Translations under genes and position numbers: made by a program
DNA from: Bretschneidera sinensis
Lineage: Eukaryota > Streptophyta > Magnoliopsida > Brassicales > Akaniaceae
Assembly: GCA_023935145.1 (NCBI GenBank)
Contig: CM043699.1
Span: forward strand, 131,820,536 to 131,884,535
Direction: 5' to 3'
Length of the DNA stretch: 64,000 bases
Shown here: positions 52,217-64,000 of the stretch, piece after piece
Layout of the letters: the number at the start of each line of letters is the position of its first letter
Numbering within the stretch: position 1 is the first letter of the stretch
Notes under the pieces: generated by a model
Database searches by the model: none
What the model was told of the DNA's origin: nothing
The model's input: the letters and a program-made list of their open reading frames with translations, nothing else

Positions 52217-52965
52217 GCTAACAATTTCCCGCTTTTAGAAAATTTCTCCAAAGGCTTCACTAAGGTAGAACAGCAACTTAGGAGCAAAATTACCAGAAAC
52301 GGAGACTACGGTTGTGTCCGGAACGGCCGAAAATGGTGGGAACCAGTTTGAACTGGCAAAAAATGGGCCAAAATCGGACCGAAAACAGCAAAAAATGAAT
52401 CTGGTCAACGCCGATCAATGGTCAACGCCGATCAATGCCGGTCAGCGGTCAATGTCGGTCAAAGTCCGGTCAGCAGGTCCAAATGCGGGTCGGGTCGGAT
52501 CTGGATCGGGTTGGTCCAATCGACCACGGGCTGGACTATTTTAAATGAGCTGGGCTTAATGAAGTGAACTGGGCTGGTCAACTCTGGGCTTGACCAATGG
52601 ACTTGGGCTGGGGCTTGTGGCTTCTGGACTGGGCCAAGTCAAGTTTTGACTAGGCTTTCTGGTGTTGGGCTGGGCCTCTGCAACTGGGCTGAAAAAAATG
52701 GGCTGGTCTGAGTAAAATGGGTCGAGTTGGTTTACTGAGTCACCGAGTTGACTCAGCTACTGTTCATCTTCTCTGCAAAAATTCTGAATTTCAGAGTTAA
52801 GGCCGCGTTTGGCAAAAAACATAAAAAAAAAGCTTTAAACGGCTGCTACGGCCTCGTTTTAGCTCCGATTTCAACGCGTAAGATACCGTTGAACTCGTAT
52901 CGACGAGCTCTACAATTAAAACTCCAAATTTGAGGTGTTTGGATCTGGTCAGATTGTGGACATGA
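52217..52965 (-). other. Leader (5' UTR) of the Copia element
   Basis: Untranslated leader between primer site and gag start. It has two near-tandem GGTCAACGCCGATCAAT copies (about 52405-52438) and many GGCTGGGC/GGGCTGG words. No upstream coding frame is supported. Confidence 0.7.
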
Positions 52966-52977
52966 GTTCTGATACCA
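52966..52977 (-). other. Primer-binding site of the Copia element
   Basis: TGGTATCAGAAC on the minus strand, a few bases inside the 5' LTR. It resembles the initiator tRNA-Met primer site with one change at its end. Confidence 0.85.
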
Positions 52978-52981
52978 TTTT

Positions 52982-53410
52982 TGTTATGCCCATGAGTAAT
53001 CTAACACACACCAAAAACACACAAACACAATAATTTACGAGGTTCGGCAATTTGCCTACATCCCCGGGCAGAGACAGTTGATTTTGTATATTGAGGAGGA
53101 ATTACAAAGAGAATGGAATTACAAAGAGAATGCTCACACTAGAAAGCAAACTACACCTCACTCTACACCTCACTCTTATGCTCTCTTCTCTTATTGATCA
53201 TTCAGTTGCTCACTCTATTTATACATGAAGGAGGGGAATCATAGAGAGGAAAAAACAAGAGCCCATCACATGGGCTCATATCTTTTCCACCGAAAGGTGG
53301 ATTGAACTCAACAATAGCTGCTAAGAGATAATGGCTGCTGGAAAGAGTCAACAATGGCTGCTGGAGAGAGAGTCAATAATAGCTGCTGCAGATTGAGCCA
53401 AAATCCAACA
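52982..53410 (-). repeat. 5' LTR of the Copia element
   Basis: 429 bp, TGTTATGCC ... AAATCCAACA as read on the plus strand. On the minus strand it reads TG...CA and directs transcription toward gag. Confidence 0.95.
53217..53224 (-). promoter_or_regulatory. TATA box of the Copia 5' LTR
   Basis: TATAAATA on the minus strand, mid-LTR. Transcription would start about 30 bases downstream, near 53185, which sets the U3/R border. Confidence 0.6.
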
Positions 53411-55598
53411 ATTCTCACACCTCGTTTCTCAATCCATATAAGATTTGGAAAGACGTAACTATCTTTACTCAGTGCAGCATACAATTGTATGTTCATGGTT
53501 AGGATTGTCTCCAAATTTGATCCAAAAGAAAATTGTTTTCTGTCACAAGACAAAGAACTTTACATAGATCCTAATGTAAGTCAGGAAAACATGATTCTCT
53601 CTTTTATTTTTTTTTATTTTTTCTTAAATATTGAGAGAAAAAAGACAGAGATTGAAATCTGAATGTCTTACGTGAATGTTATTTGTTTAGACCGAAATTT
53701 AAATCTTTGATCGCATTTCAGTCTTCAAAATATCTAAATTGTTTTTTATTGGTTGGTGTCCTTAATTTTTAGGTGTACTTCGAAATGTAATTAACTGTTA
53801 AATTATGTCTCATTCTTAAGAAAGTTGGTTTGCAAAACGAGAGAAACACATAATTGCTCTAAATGCGAGTGCGTGCGCAACTACCATATTATAAATATAA
53901 AAAAAAAGTGACGAAACACAATTAATATAATATAAAAGAAGGTATGGAGTCAGTGTTGCCGTCTAAACTTCACGTCAGTTTAACTATCACTGTTTCCGTA
54001 GATAACTTATGACTAGCCGTTCAAATCATAACAAAGATCAACCACACCATCAGAGCTTTTCATCATCATTTACATCATTTCTCATACGGTCAGAAAGTTC
54101 GATGATAAAAGAAAAAACTCATGTTTAAAAATTTTAAAATAATTATTAAATTAAGAGATTTGAATCTTTCACTTTCTCTTTTTCTTATGCCGTTTTATAC
54201 TCGTATAATCCAGACTTTAACATCATTGAAGATAAAGAAAAATGAACAAGAAATTTGTACAATATTCTCATGTTAAAATCAGCTTCTATTTAAGGAGGGT
54301 TGATATTGCCAATCGTTAGTCGCGGTCTAAACTAGATATGCATACACGTGAATGAGTGTGTAACTATCAATAATGCATGTCTCATTTCGATTATTCTTTC
54401 AATCATTTTACTCGCGATTATCACTTCTTCTTATTTAATTTACCAAAAATGAGCAAAGTCGGTATTTTGTATGTGGTTATTCTAAGAGAAGCATTAACAT
54501 ACACAAGGCACGCTCTTATCCTTTAATGATAGTCATTTAAAAAAATTTAAGATTTTGATTCTCTTAATTTAAAGAGAGAATATTAGAACCAATTTAAGTT
54601 ATCTCATTTCTTTAAATATTTTGAATTGATAAGATTTTGCTATCTAATAAAAATAATACCACGTCGTAAATTAAATCATTTAACATAAACTTTCCATTAA
54701 GCCACGAATCCCTTTTGTGTGTGCAAGTGGAGAATCTACCGCTGAGATTTGATTTTATGTTTTTAATAATATTTTCAGGTTGTGATTTGGGACTTTGAAG
54801 TGAGTTTTTGAGCTTCAAATTCGATGACAGAAAAATTGGTGGCATGAAAACGAAGATTTCATTTCGGTGTCGAATTTCTTTTGATCAAATCTCAAAGTAC
54901 TCATTGTTTAGAAAAAGAGATTTGCAAATGAAGAAACTAATTTCGTTACATGATACTAACATGATGATCCATCAAAGTAGAATATATATTCTGTCGAGAA
55001 AATGATATATAAGCCTCAATCAAGAAAGTACGATATTATTGAATGGTTTCAAAATTTTATCCGATCTTGAAAATAAATTTTTTTTTTAAAAATAAATATA
55101 TTTTGTGGCTTAAAGATGCTAAGTTTTATGTTAAAAGATCTATTTAAAATTATTTTTATTTATCTAAAATATTTTAAAAACTAAAATAAATATAAATTAA
55201 GTCTAATATTTCCTCTCAATTAACCAGAATCCAAACATTTAACGCATCTAATCACGCAACATTTTGATTGCTCATCAGAACTCAGCGTCATGATCTGACA
55301 AATGTAAACAGTAAGGGAAATTTTTATGGGTCCCACGAATCTGTTAAATCAAACGGTCCATAAGTTGCCACTACAAAGATCAAAATCTCCCCATCCACCT
55401 CTAATTAAAAACCCGTGCACGCAGGTTAATAACTGAAACCGCCAAACCGGGTGGTTGCCTGTGGTGGGGGTAATAATGTCTTTTACAAGGACCACTGAAA
55501 TTTATTACTCTAATGTTTTACTATAAATTTTTGTTTCCACAATCACACAAGAGATCCGGAAATTTCACTGTATACCTTAGAATCGGGAAAAGAAAAGG

Positions 55599-55604
<6 letters not shown>
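53411..55604. other. Spacer right of the Copia element
   Basis: AT-rich spacer and upstream region of the CCCH gene. No supported gene; the short ORFs are chance frames. Confidence 0.5.
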
Positions 55605-55637
<33 letters not shown>

Positions 55638-55745
55638 AGAGAAAATACGAAATTTAATCGAATTGGAATATTTTTCTGATTTCACTTTTTGATTCTTCAT
55701 AAATTTCTCTGATTTCAACCTTTCTCTTCTCTTCTCTTCTCTTCA
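55605..55745. repeat. A-run and TTCTC repeat upstream of the CCCH gene
   Basis: A run of about 30 A (55605-55634) is followed by GA, and a CTTCT-type repeat lies at 55722-55745. The pyrimidine repeat is probably in the 5' UTR or core promoter of the CCCH gene. Confidence 0.8.
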
Positions 55746-55958
55746 TCAGTTTCCCAGAAGAAAATAAGAGAAAAAAAGTTTTTTCCTCTTTAATTTTACT
55801 CTCCTTGATCATTGTATCATTGTTTGCTTAAAATTACAGGTTTTTTGTGATTTTCTTTTCAGAGTGGTTTTTGGCTCGGATTTGTGCTTGAAATTAAGCG
55901 ATTGTTTCTGGGTTTTTATTGAGAAAGTAAACGGCTTTATACAATTTCTGTGCCACCG

Positions 55959-58900
55959 ATGCCAGATAATCGGCAGGTCCAGAGCAATGCTGTATCAAAT
56001 CAATCCTCTGATAACATTGAAGGTAGTACCGATTTTCCGTACAGTTTTTTGTTGAAAGTATAGAGATCTGATGATAGTTTATTTTGTGTATTGTGTTTGA
56101 TGATATGATTATGTTATTTACTGATCATAGTTTTGGTGGTTTCTATTATGATCATTGTTGCAAGCTTAAGTTGAAAATCTCAAAACTTTGTTCGACTTAG
56201 TATCGTCGTCATGTAGGTTTTTACTTTTGAATAACTGTGATTATGATGCAATGCATAGCGAGGCTTCAGGTGATTATGGTTTTTGTTGTTATTAGCATAT
56301 GTATTAATCAAGTTGAGATTGTAGTTGTTGATTTGATAAATTTGATCATTGATGCAACGAATCTTGACTTTTCAGGTTTCTAAATATACCAGTTTTTTGC
56401 TGTTAACAATATTAGTTTCAGTTGATGGTTTATTATTTGTTAGGATTGGATGTTCTAGCCCTTTTTTCACTTTAATAATATGTAAGGTTTGAGTATCGAT
56501 GGCTTTGATCATTAAAGCAATGATTGTTGAGGCATTAAAAGTTTCTGATTTGGTGATTCTGATTTCTCTTTTGCGTTGTAGAAGCTTTTTGGCGGTTAAA
56601 AATTCATGATAATCAAGAGGGGGGTGGTGTGGCTCAATCGAGTCCATACCCAGATCGTCCTGGTGAACCAGATTGCTTGTATTATTTAAGGACTGGGTTG
56701 TGTGGTTATGGAAGTAATTGTCGGTTCAATCATCCTGCTTATGCTGCCCCGGTAATAAATGGTTTTACCATAACAAAGTTGTTTTCTAATTGGCTTTTCT
56801 AGCTTGATATAATTCCTGTGCAAAAAAAAAAGAAGCTTGATGTAATTGTTATTTAACATTATTGGATTATATATATTGCTTTACTATTTATTTTTATTTT
56901 AATCTTTTGCTAAACAGTAAACACTGGCACCTTTCCAGTTTGTTAGTGTAGTGTGCTAGTGCATTTTGTTCTGCAGTCTGATTAAGTTGTTATTTTACAG
57001 GGTGCTCAATATTATAAAGATGAACTCCCAGAGAGAGTTGGACAACCTGACTGTGGGGTACAATTCTTCCCTAGCGTATATGATTTTACAAGCCTGCATT
57101 TTCTTTTTTTTCTGGGGGGGAGAGGGGAGGTGGGAAGCACGCTAGGCCAGCGCTGGGGGAGCATAGCATAGGAAGCAAAGGTAGCCCGGACAGTGGAAGA
57201 GCTAGGGGAGGCTGGGTCATTTGAAAGAAGTGAAAGGCAATTTTCCTATTATAGAAGGCCTATGAAGTAAAGGGAAGTGCATGGATTTTTGGAAAAAGAG
57301 GGAGTGAGCCTCTATAAAAAAAACGTAGTAAAGTAAATTCAATGAATAGATAAAGACATTAAATATGGAGTGAGGTACTGGAAGCAAAGACAACAAATAT
57401 GGCCTATTTATATAGATAGTTACATTGTGCACTAAAAAAGGATTATTTTGGGAAATAGAGGGGTCTAATTGAATATTAAGTGTGGAATCATTCACTGATA
57501 AGAATGCATTTAAAGTGCACCCCAAAGACTGACTTGGTTTGATAATGTTTATGAGAGATTTTCACTGGTGACTGTATTCAAAATTGCGGTGTTTCTCAAT
57601 GATAGAGAGTATGAGTTTCATCTTCTTTTTTCTTTTTTTGAAGCATTTAACCAAGTTCTTATTTCTAATCGTTTATCTAGCTTGATCAATTTAAGTAGTA
57701 TCAGATATGACCTCTCTGGTCTGTGGGGTTATTCTGGCTTGTCCAGTTGGTTTTTGTGAGAAGTTGGTGGTGAATTATGTTATTTTCTATGCAGTATACA
57801 AACTCTTTTTTTGTATTCTGGCGAAGTTTCTAGGTTTTTGTCTCAGAAATTATTACTCTTTATGGCAACCCTTTTAATATGCGACTGTTTGTCTTGGCTT
57901 GACCACTTGGTTTTTGTGAGAAATTGGTGATGGATTATGTTATTTACCATGCAGTATACAAATTCTTTTTGTATTCTACTGAAGTTTCTAGGCTTTTGTC
58001 TCAGAAATTATTACTCTCTATGGCAACCCTTTTAATATGTGACTGTTTGTCTTTGAATGAGCACTGCAGTATTTTTTGAAGACAGGGACCTGCAAATACG
58101 GATCAACATGTAAATATCATCACCCAAAGGACAGGAATGGTGCTGGACCAGTCTCATTCAACATTCTAGGTCTACCCATGCGTCAGGTACTTGCTTCTTT
58201 TTGGCATCCAGATCTTATTTGAAATGTGTTATCTGGTTCATCTACATTGTTGAACAAGTTTCAACTTGTTTCCTGTATATTCATTTGGGTGGGAGTTGGC
58301 TATGAAACATATATAAATTCCTAAACATTTACTTGTTTCTTTACAGGATGAAAAATCATGTCCTTATTACATGCGGACTGGATCGTGTAAATTTGGAGTT
58401 GCGTGCAAGTTCCATCATCCCCAGCCTGCATCACTTGGAACTGGCATACCTGTAAATGGACCTGCTGCCTATGGATCTGTGGGGTCATCAATTTTACCTT
58501 CATCAGGTATGCCTTATGTTGGTGGGTTTCCGACATGGTCATTACCAAGGGCACCATATATAACTGGCCCACGTTTACAAGGTCCACAGGGCTACATGCC
58601 TGTTGTGGTTTCTCCTTCTCAAGGCTGGAATACCTACCTGGTGAGTAAAAAGTTCTTGAGCAAATGTCTATCTGAATTTCTGATTATATGAAATTATGTT
58701 TTTTTTGTTGCATCCTGGTTGTTTTAGGGGTATATGCGTAAATTGTCATGGATGAAATTTTAGTCTATCAATCTTGCTATGTTTGGCTTTTTGCTTCTAT
58801 GACGTCTTATTAAAATTTAGTAGTGCACATCCTTTTGATGGATCATCCTCCCTCCCATTTCCCAAGAATTAGCTGATAGTTGAATCTTGAGCCATTCCTT

Positions 58901-60628
58901 CAGTAATTTTTAGTTTGCTACTACATGTCTAGTGTATTTGATCATGTCCTTTTCAGCAGTTACTAGATCATAGTAGTAGCAAAGCCTGTTGCTTAAAATT
59001 ATCAAGTTAGTGTTTCAAGATGTATCCCTGCAAATTGCTTGGTATTGGTGAAATTCCACATCTTATGTTTATGATTATCCCCAATTTTCCCCATAACAAC
59101 TGGGTCTTAGGCCTTGCTTTGCAACTTTTTGAACTGTTAATCCGTTCTTGTGATGACCACCGCCTTTAAGATATATAGCCGTTTGATCTGTTTTCACTTA
59201 TACATATTTTGTTCAAGTCTATGCTACTGTTCCAAATGAATAGATTTGTGGGTCATTTGGTGGATGGATCCCAAATGCATTCATGTACTTGAGTTGCAAA
59301 ATAACTTTTATGAGAGATCTGATGCTTCATGAACAATTAACCTTTTGGTTCCTTGGTTATGTGGTATAAGGGTATTTCATTTACATTCTGATATTCTACA
59401 TTGTGTGGTCCTTTATCTTTCATCAAAGAACCATTCTTATGCCTAGTAATGGCATCCTGTAATTACCATGCGCACACAGAAAAGCACACAAGTAAGATCT
59501 TTAGTTAGTATATTTCAGGTTGGCCGTCGTTGGTATTATTCTATGTATTTTTGCGTTCTTTGTTTCAGAGATGGCTTTGCTGATTTGAAACAAATGTTTG
59601 TATTTTTTTTTCTTGTTTTGGTTTTTAAGCAGGGAAATGTAAGCCCTGTACCTTCTACCAATATTGTTGGATCAAATATCCTTTACAACTCCAAATATCA
59701 AGGTGACTCAGGTTCCAGTGGTCAGATGCACATGATGTCAATTTCCAGTTTAAATCTCCCTGAAAGACCTGACCAACCAGAATGCCGGTATTATATGAAC
59801 AATGGGACCTGCAAATATGGATTTGATTGCAAGTACCATCATCCAAAAGAAAGGATTGCACAATCGGCATTAAGTACCATAGGCCCACTTGGGCTTCCCT
59901 CTAGACCTGTAAGTTTCCTATCTATTTATTCCTCTCTAGGACATAGTTCGGGAAAAAATTGGGATTATCAATAATTAGCCCTTTCACATTCACTTATCTG
60001 CATGTTAAATAGCTATTCTTGGGATAAAGAGTGGGAAAAAGTACTACTTTGGAACTTATGAGTATTTTTTCTCCACGTGGGCAATGAAATGAAGAAATGC
60101 ATAATTGGTTAAAGGAGGGTTTTTCTTTTCCCTTGATATTTCTTGTTGGTGTAATTGCAATTCCATATGGGGCAAGAAATGCAATAATGCAGAATTGGTT
60201 ACAGTTGGTTTTATTGCCTCTTCTTTTTTTTCAATGTAATTACAACTGGTTATTCTGTGCTCTTCTATCTGCAGGGGCAAGCTGTATGTTCGAACTACAG
60301 TATGTATGGACTTTGCAAGTATGGACCAACCTGCAAATTTGATCACCCTTTTGTGGGCTATCCTTATAACTATGGTTTGACCCTCCCTCTTCTATCTATA
60401 CTTGATTCATCTCTCTTAACTTATCCAAGAATGTCACCAACAGCTCATTCATCTGAAACTTCTTCAATGTCATCTAAGCTTCCTGATTGGGCAAGGAGTC
60501 CTGATGGTGTGAGCAAAAAACATCAGAATTCAGAGACAAAGAAGTCAGTTGATCCACCTGAACAGGCTGATTCATCAGCTCATTCCTTGCGGACTTCTTC
60601 AGAACCTTCTCATGATCAGTCTGGTTGA
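55959..60628 (+). CDS. CCCH zinc-finger protein, ZFN/C3H32-like (7 exons, 443 aa)
   Basis: Exons 55959-56022, 56582-56751, 57001-57057, 58070-58186, 58347-58640, 59633-59908, 60275-60628; all joins are GT-AG and keep frame. It starts [16 protein letters not shown], a start typical of this family. Five C-x8-C-x5-C-x3-H fingers: [80 protein letters not shown] and [20 protein letters not shown]. Fingers 1-3 are separated from fingers 4-5 by a Pro/Gly/Ser-rich linker, and the Ser-rich tail ends HDQSG. Known: plant ZFN proteins bind single-stranded nucleic acid or RNA and are nuclear or cytoplasmic; the precise target is unknown. The 5' UTR probably begins near 55640. No lesion is seen. Confidence 0.95.
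57735..58055 (+). repeat. 160-bp tandem duplication in CCCH gene intron 3
   Basis: Unit 57735-57894 is followed by unit 57895-58055, sharing TTGGTTTTTGTGAGAA, TGCAGTATACAAA and TATGGCAACCCTTTTAATAT. The second unit ends a few bases before the exon 4 acceptor. Each unit holds a ...CATGCAG or TATGCAG string that resembles an acceptor. Confidence 0.9.
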
Positions 60629-62456
60629 ATCACTTTTTTCCACTTTACCTTTTTGTTACTTGATACCTTCCAAGGAGATTCTATGATATGTACCTCCTGC
60701 CCCCTTTTCACCTGTGGTTCTGCAAAGTGGTATAGATTTGTCCGGAGATTGCCATGAGAAAATATTTGGGGGGCTGGATGGCATTTTTTTGTGGTGAATA
60801 AAATGCAGGTGAAAAAGTTTGTAACAGTTTCTCGTCTTCTTTGAACTGTTTTGTCTCTTTCACAGATGATATTGGTAGGATTTTGCTAGAATGGTCTTGT
60901 TTGAAAGCTTGGCATTGTTATTCAGTGCAACTTATTTTGCCTTGATGTCTCAAATGTTAGCGATTAAGTAGGAGATTCCTGTTGGGCTAATGAAGAAAGG
61001 TGATGCTTTCTCGCAATTTCTTCTTGTGTTTTGATTTGTAGGGGACATTTGTCCTGTAGAGCGTTTTCTTTTTGGTACCATGTCAGGGAGGATGATTGAA
61101 CTCGGGTCTCTGATATTGAGGACCCGAATATAACCACTAGGTCAAGAGGCACAGTTTGTCTTGTAGAGCTTTACCTGGTGTTGCTAGAACTTAATAGATG
61201 AAGTAACTGGGATCGTAGTGTGGTTGGCCAAATGGAGCTACTTCATGTCTGGCGCAGGAGTGAAACAGGGTGCACTGTTTCTCAAACCAGATGCTTACAT
61301 GTAACTTGAATCTTATACCCCAAATTGAAAGCCGCCCCTTTGCGTAACCAACAGCTACCTTTTGGTTTAGTTATAGTTTTAATTTTTTAACCTAAAAAGG
61401 GTTTTTAAAACAGTTTTGATTCTCTTTAAATTTTTCTTTTTTTTTATGTTTGACGTAATTTATGCTTATTAAAAACATAAACATAAACAACTCTGATAAC
61501 TCTACCAAACGGTAAAGAAAATTGGTACACCAATAGAATTATTTGTTATTCAACTACAGGATTGTGGGATTAATAGCAATCTGTGTTTTTTAAGTTTTAA
61601 TATATTTTATTGAAGTTTTTCTAATTTCAATTTTTGAAAATGTAAAGTAGGATTTTACCTTGATTTGCTTAAAAAGCGAGGCATCATATTTTATTAGATA
61701 TAATTTTTTTTTTTGTAAAATAATACTTTTGTTGGATGGTAAATTAATATATTGATAAAACAAATACCATTAATGTATCATAAAATATAATAACAAGAAT
61801 ATAATCCACAACGTTTCAATTTGTGAGAATACAATCACTTAATTTGCTATGAACACTTGAATTTTGTAACTAAATGAAATTGCTATTTTCCATTTCAATA
61901 GGCTTCATCCAGTCCAGTTCACGATGCGTAGGTAATTAAAGAGAAGCAAAACAAGGGGTGAAGAAGATTCTGAATATGTTGTTGAACTGACCTGTTTGGT
62001 TAAGACCTGTCAAAATGTTTAGTAATTTTTTACTGTTTAGTTGTAAATTGTCTCATCTTAATTCAAAAATGTTTACCACTATTATTCTGTTTGATAACAA
62101 TAATTAACCAGTGACTGCTGGCATTATTTTTATAATTATATTATATTTTAAAATATGATTAATATGATCTAATTTATCATTTAAATCTCAAAATTAATTA
62201 AAAAATTATAAAAAATATTTCTCATAAAACAAAATTTATGCATTTTTCATAAAATATATATTATATATTTAATAGTTTTAAATATAAATAAGAAGTTATA
62301 AAATGAAAATGTTATTTAAAAAGTTACTTTATCTAATCCATTTGTAAATAAATAAGTAGTAAAAAATTTATTTGAAAGAAATTATCACAAATCTTCTCAG
62401 ATCTATCGCAAATCTGTGGAAAAGAAAGAGAACGTGGGGGAGAGGAGGAGGAAGGA
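60629..62456. other. CCCH gene 3' UTR and spacer
   Basis: The first few hundred bases are the 3' UTR; GGTGAATAAAATGC near 60792 is a likely poly(A) signal. AT-rich spacer follows, apart from the possible SINE at 61058-61165. Confidence 0.5.
61058..61165 (-). mobile_element. Possible tRNA-derived SINE head
   Basis: On the minus strand TGACCTAGTGG (box A-like, 61135-61145) is followed at tRNA-like spacing by GAGTTCAATC (box B-like, 61094-61103). I cannot see a clear tail or target duplication, so this is tentative. Confidence 0.4.
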
Positions 62457-62496
62457 GAAGGGGGTGGGGGTGGGGGTGGGGGTGGGGGAGGGGGAG
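62457..62496 (+). repeat. G-quadruplex-prone (GGGGGT)n tract
   Basis: At least six runs of four to five G are separated by single T or A within about 40 bases. The tract lies in purine-rich spacer; the overlapping ORF at 62416-62721 is low-complexity. Confidence 0.85.
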
Positions 62497-64000
62497 GAAG
62501 AAGATGGAAATGGTCAAATAAATGTAGGGAAAAGAAGAAAATATGAGGAGAAATGCAAATTTTTGCTTGAATTTTATAGAATTAAAAAAAATATACTCAA
62601 ATTATTGGTCATGAAAAATAAGGAAGAACAAACAAAATTTAGGTCGAGTACTTTATCATTGGAGATGAAAAAAATTAATTTACCAAAAAATATAAGTAAT
62701 TGGCATGTAATTGAAAAATGAGGAGAAAGAAATAGCAAAATCCTTGAAACTCGAGAGTTTTTCACAAGTAACAAAATGATCGCGTTTGAAAACTGCTTAA
62801 AACAATTACTAAAATATTGATAAGTAGCTGGTTTATATAAATCATAAGATTGTAAGGCCGGACTTATTTTGAAGAACGATAATATTAAAATAAATAAATA
62901 AAAATACAAATAGTAGACTCACAAGCACCAACCAAAGGCTAAATTTGTGGGCCTTCCTTTGGCGGTGCTGGCTCCTCCAGTCCCGCTTTGATGGTAGGGT
63001 CTATGATAAATTTGCGGAGAAATGAATTTTTTTTTTTTTAACTGTTTAAGAAGCAACAAAGTGAAAGCAAATAAAATAAATATTAGAGAATGGAAAGTGA
63101 AAAGAGAGGTTTTAATTACATTTTCCTCATACTAAGCAGTGTTAAATCTCATTAGCGTGCAGGTAAAATCTTAGTTTATATTTTTAAAAGTATTTTAACA
63201 ACATCCGTGCTCAACAAAATTCTCATATCGAGATACTTCTCTTTATATAATTCAATTTTTAAAAAATAATATTAAAAAATATCATTTCAGTCCAAATTTA
63301 ATCATTACTGAATCTTAAGAGCATGATGTGTAGTTAAAGTAAAGAATAGTTGATTCAATTCGATGCCGGTCAAATTTCAATCGTAATTATAATTTTTGGA
63401 CATTATAAAATCATCATATCGTACTATTTCATGTTATTCAACTCAAAAAATGCACTATTGTTAGTCATCAAAGTTACAACTTAACGAGATAAAAATAGTT
63501 AAGCTCTAATTATCACGTAGAGTGAAAGATGAGTTTTGATACGCTATAAAGCTAATCAAGACTTCAAAAAAAAATTAAATGTATTCATATAACAACACAT
63601 GAATACTTGATCAAACAAATTTTTATTAAATTAATATTAGAGATAATGGAATAATTCAATTGCTTTATGAAGAGTGTTGTTTTTACGGAAAAATTCATTA
63701 ATAATTATAAAAAATATAACAATAAATGAATAAAATTAATTAAAAAAATATTTAATTATTATTATATTTTTTTGTGATTATAGATGAATTTTTTTGATTT
63801 TATGATATCAAATTTTTTTTATAAAAATCGACCAATGCAATATTTGAAATATGAAAAATAAAAATTAAATCAAACGTAAATCTCAAAAATGTTAAATACA
63901 ATTTATCAAAAATTTAACTAAAAAAATGCCCTTACAATACGGTGCAAGTTAGTCGAGAAAAACAATAAATGGAGTAGATGAAAAGATGCTAATGGTTAAC
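62497..64000. other. AT-rich terminal spacer
   Basis: No supported gene or mobile element. Many A and T runs. Confidence 0.5.

Larger units (their letters stand above)
47695..53410 (-). mobile_element. Young Copia retrotransposon, Tork/Tnt1-like
   Basis: Two LTRs (47695-48070 and 52982-53410) flank a single intact Gag-Pol frame on the minus strand. In 375 shared bases the LTRs differ at only two sites, so the insertion is recent. The right, 5', LTR has proper TG...CA ends (TGTTATGCC ... CCAACA), a primer site and a TATA box. The left, 3', LTR lacks its outer 53 bp and joins the flank at GAATTACGAGG, so no target duplication can be read. The leader (52217-52965) is rich in GGTCAACGCCGATCAAT-type and GGGCTGG-type short repeats. 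Confidence 0.95.

Noticed and set aside
49451..52238. Several plus-strand ORFs opposite the Copia polyprotein
   Set aside because: They are shadows of the intact minus-strand frame and have no features of their own.
62416..62721. Gly/Val/Glu-rich 101-codon ORF
   Set aside because: It is a translation of a G-rich simple repeat and flanking purine-rich spacer.

Overview
The window is nuclear DNA from a flowering plant, most likely a eudicot. It has spliced genes with plant family structure, AT-rich spacers, several retrotransposon classes, a plastid DNA insertion and a TAS3-type small-RNA locus. The species cannot be named from sequence alone. Three protein genes look real: the 5' part of a PFA-DSP type phosphatase (minus strand, 3' part not found), a complete 13-exon COP1 photomorphogenesis repressor (minus strand, 15428-25636, 682 aa when spliced), and a complete 7-exon five-finger CCCH zinc-finger gene of the ZFN/C3H32 group (plus strand, 55959-60628, 443 aa).

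Layout. 1-2412: phosphatase gene start. 3490-9178: a diverged head-to-tail duplication with a period of about 2.88 kb. 9179-13700: gene-poor spacer. 13751-14300: a TAS3 trans-acting siRNA locus that no long ORF would reveal. It has two miR390 sites, one tasiARF exactly in 21-nt register, and a 38-codon ORF that stops 7 nt before the 5' miR390 site. A LINE tail follows. 15428-25825: COP1 and its G-box promoter. 26335-30453: a three-layer nest, with an old Gypsy solo LTR split by a pol-deleted Gypsy element, which is itself split by a hAT-type MITE. 32390-32775: LINE RNase H relic. 33130-42425: a decayed ARGONAUTE gene of the AGO6 type, with a solo Copia LTR near its 5' end, a SINE in one intron, several frameshifts and stops, a lost catalytic Asp and a tandemly duplicated micro-exon. 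43045-43800: a plastid rpoB fragment (NUPT). 47695-53410: a young Tork/Tnt1-type Copia element with an intact 1353-codon polyprotein. 55600-60630: the CCCH gene. 60630-64000: spacer with a possible SINE and a G-quadruplex tract.

Functional links. TAS3 makes tasiARF, which represses ARF3/ARF4-type auxin factors through miR390, AGO7, SGS3, RDR6 and DCL4. AGO6 normally acts in RNA-directed DNA methylation, but the copy here is dead. COP1 is the E3 ligase that degrades HY5-type factors in the dark. These genes do not form an operon-like unit, and their proximity is probably incidental. Exon boundaries were set by hand from splice consensus plus remembered family sequences. No alignment or database search was run.
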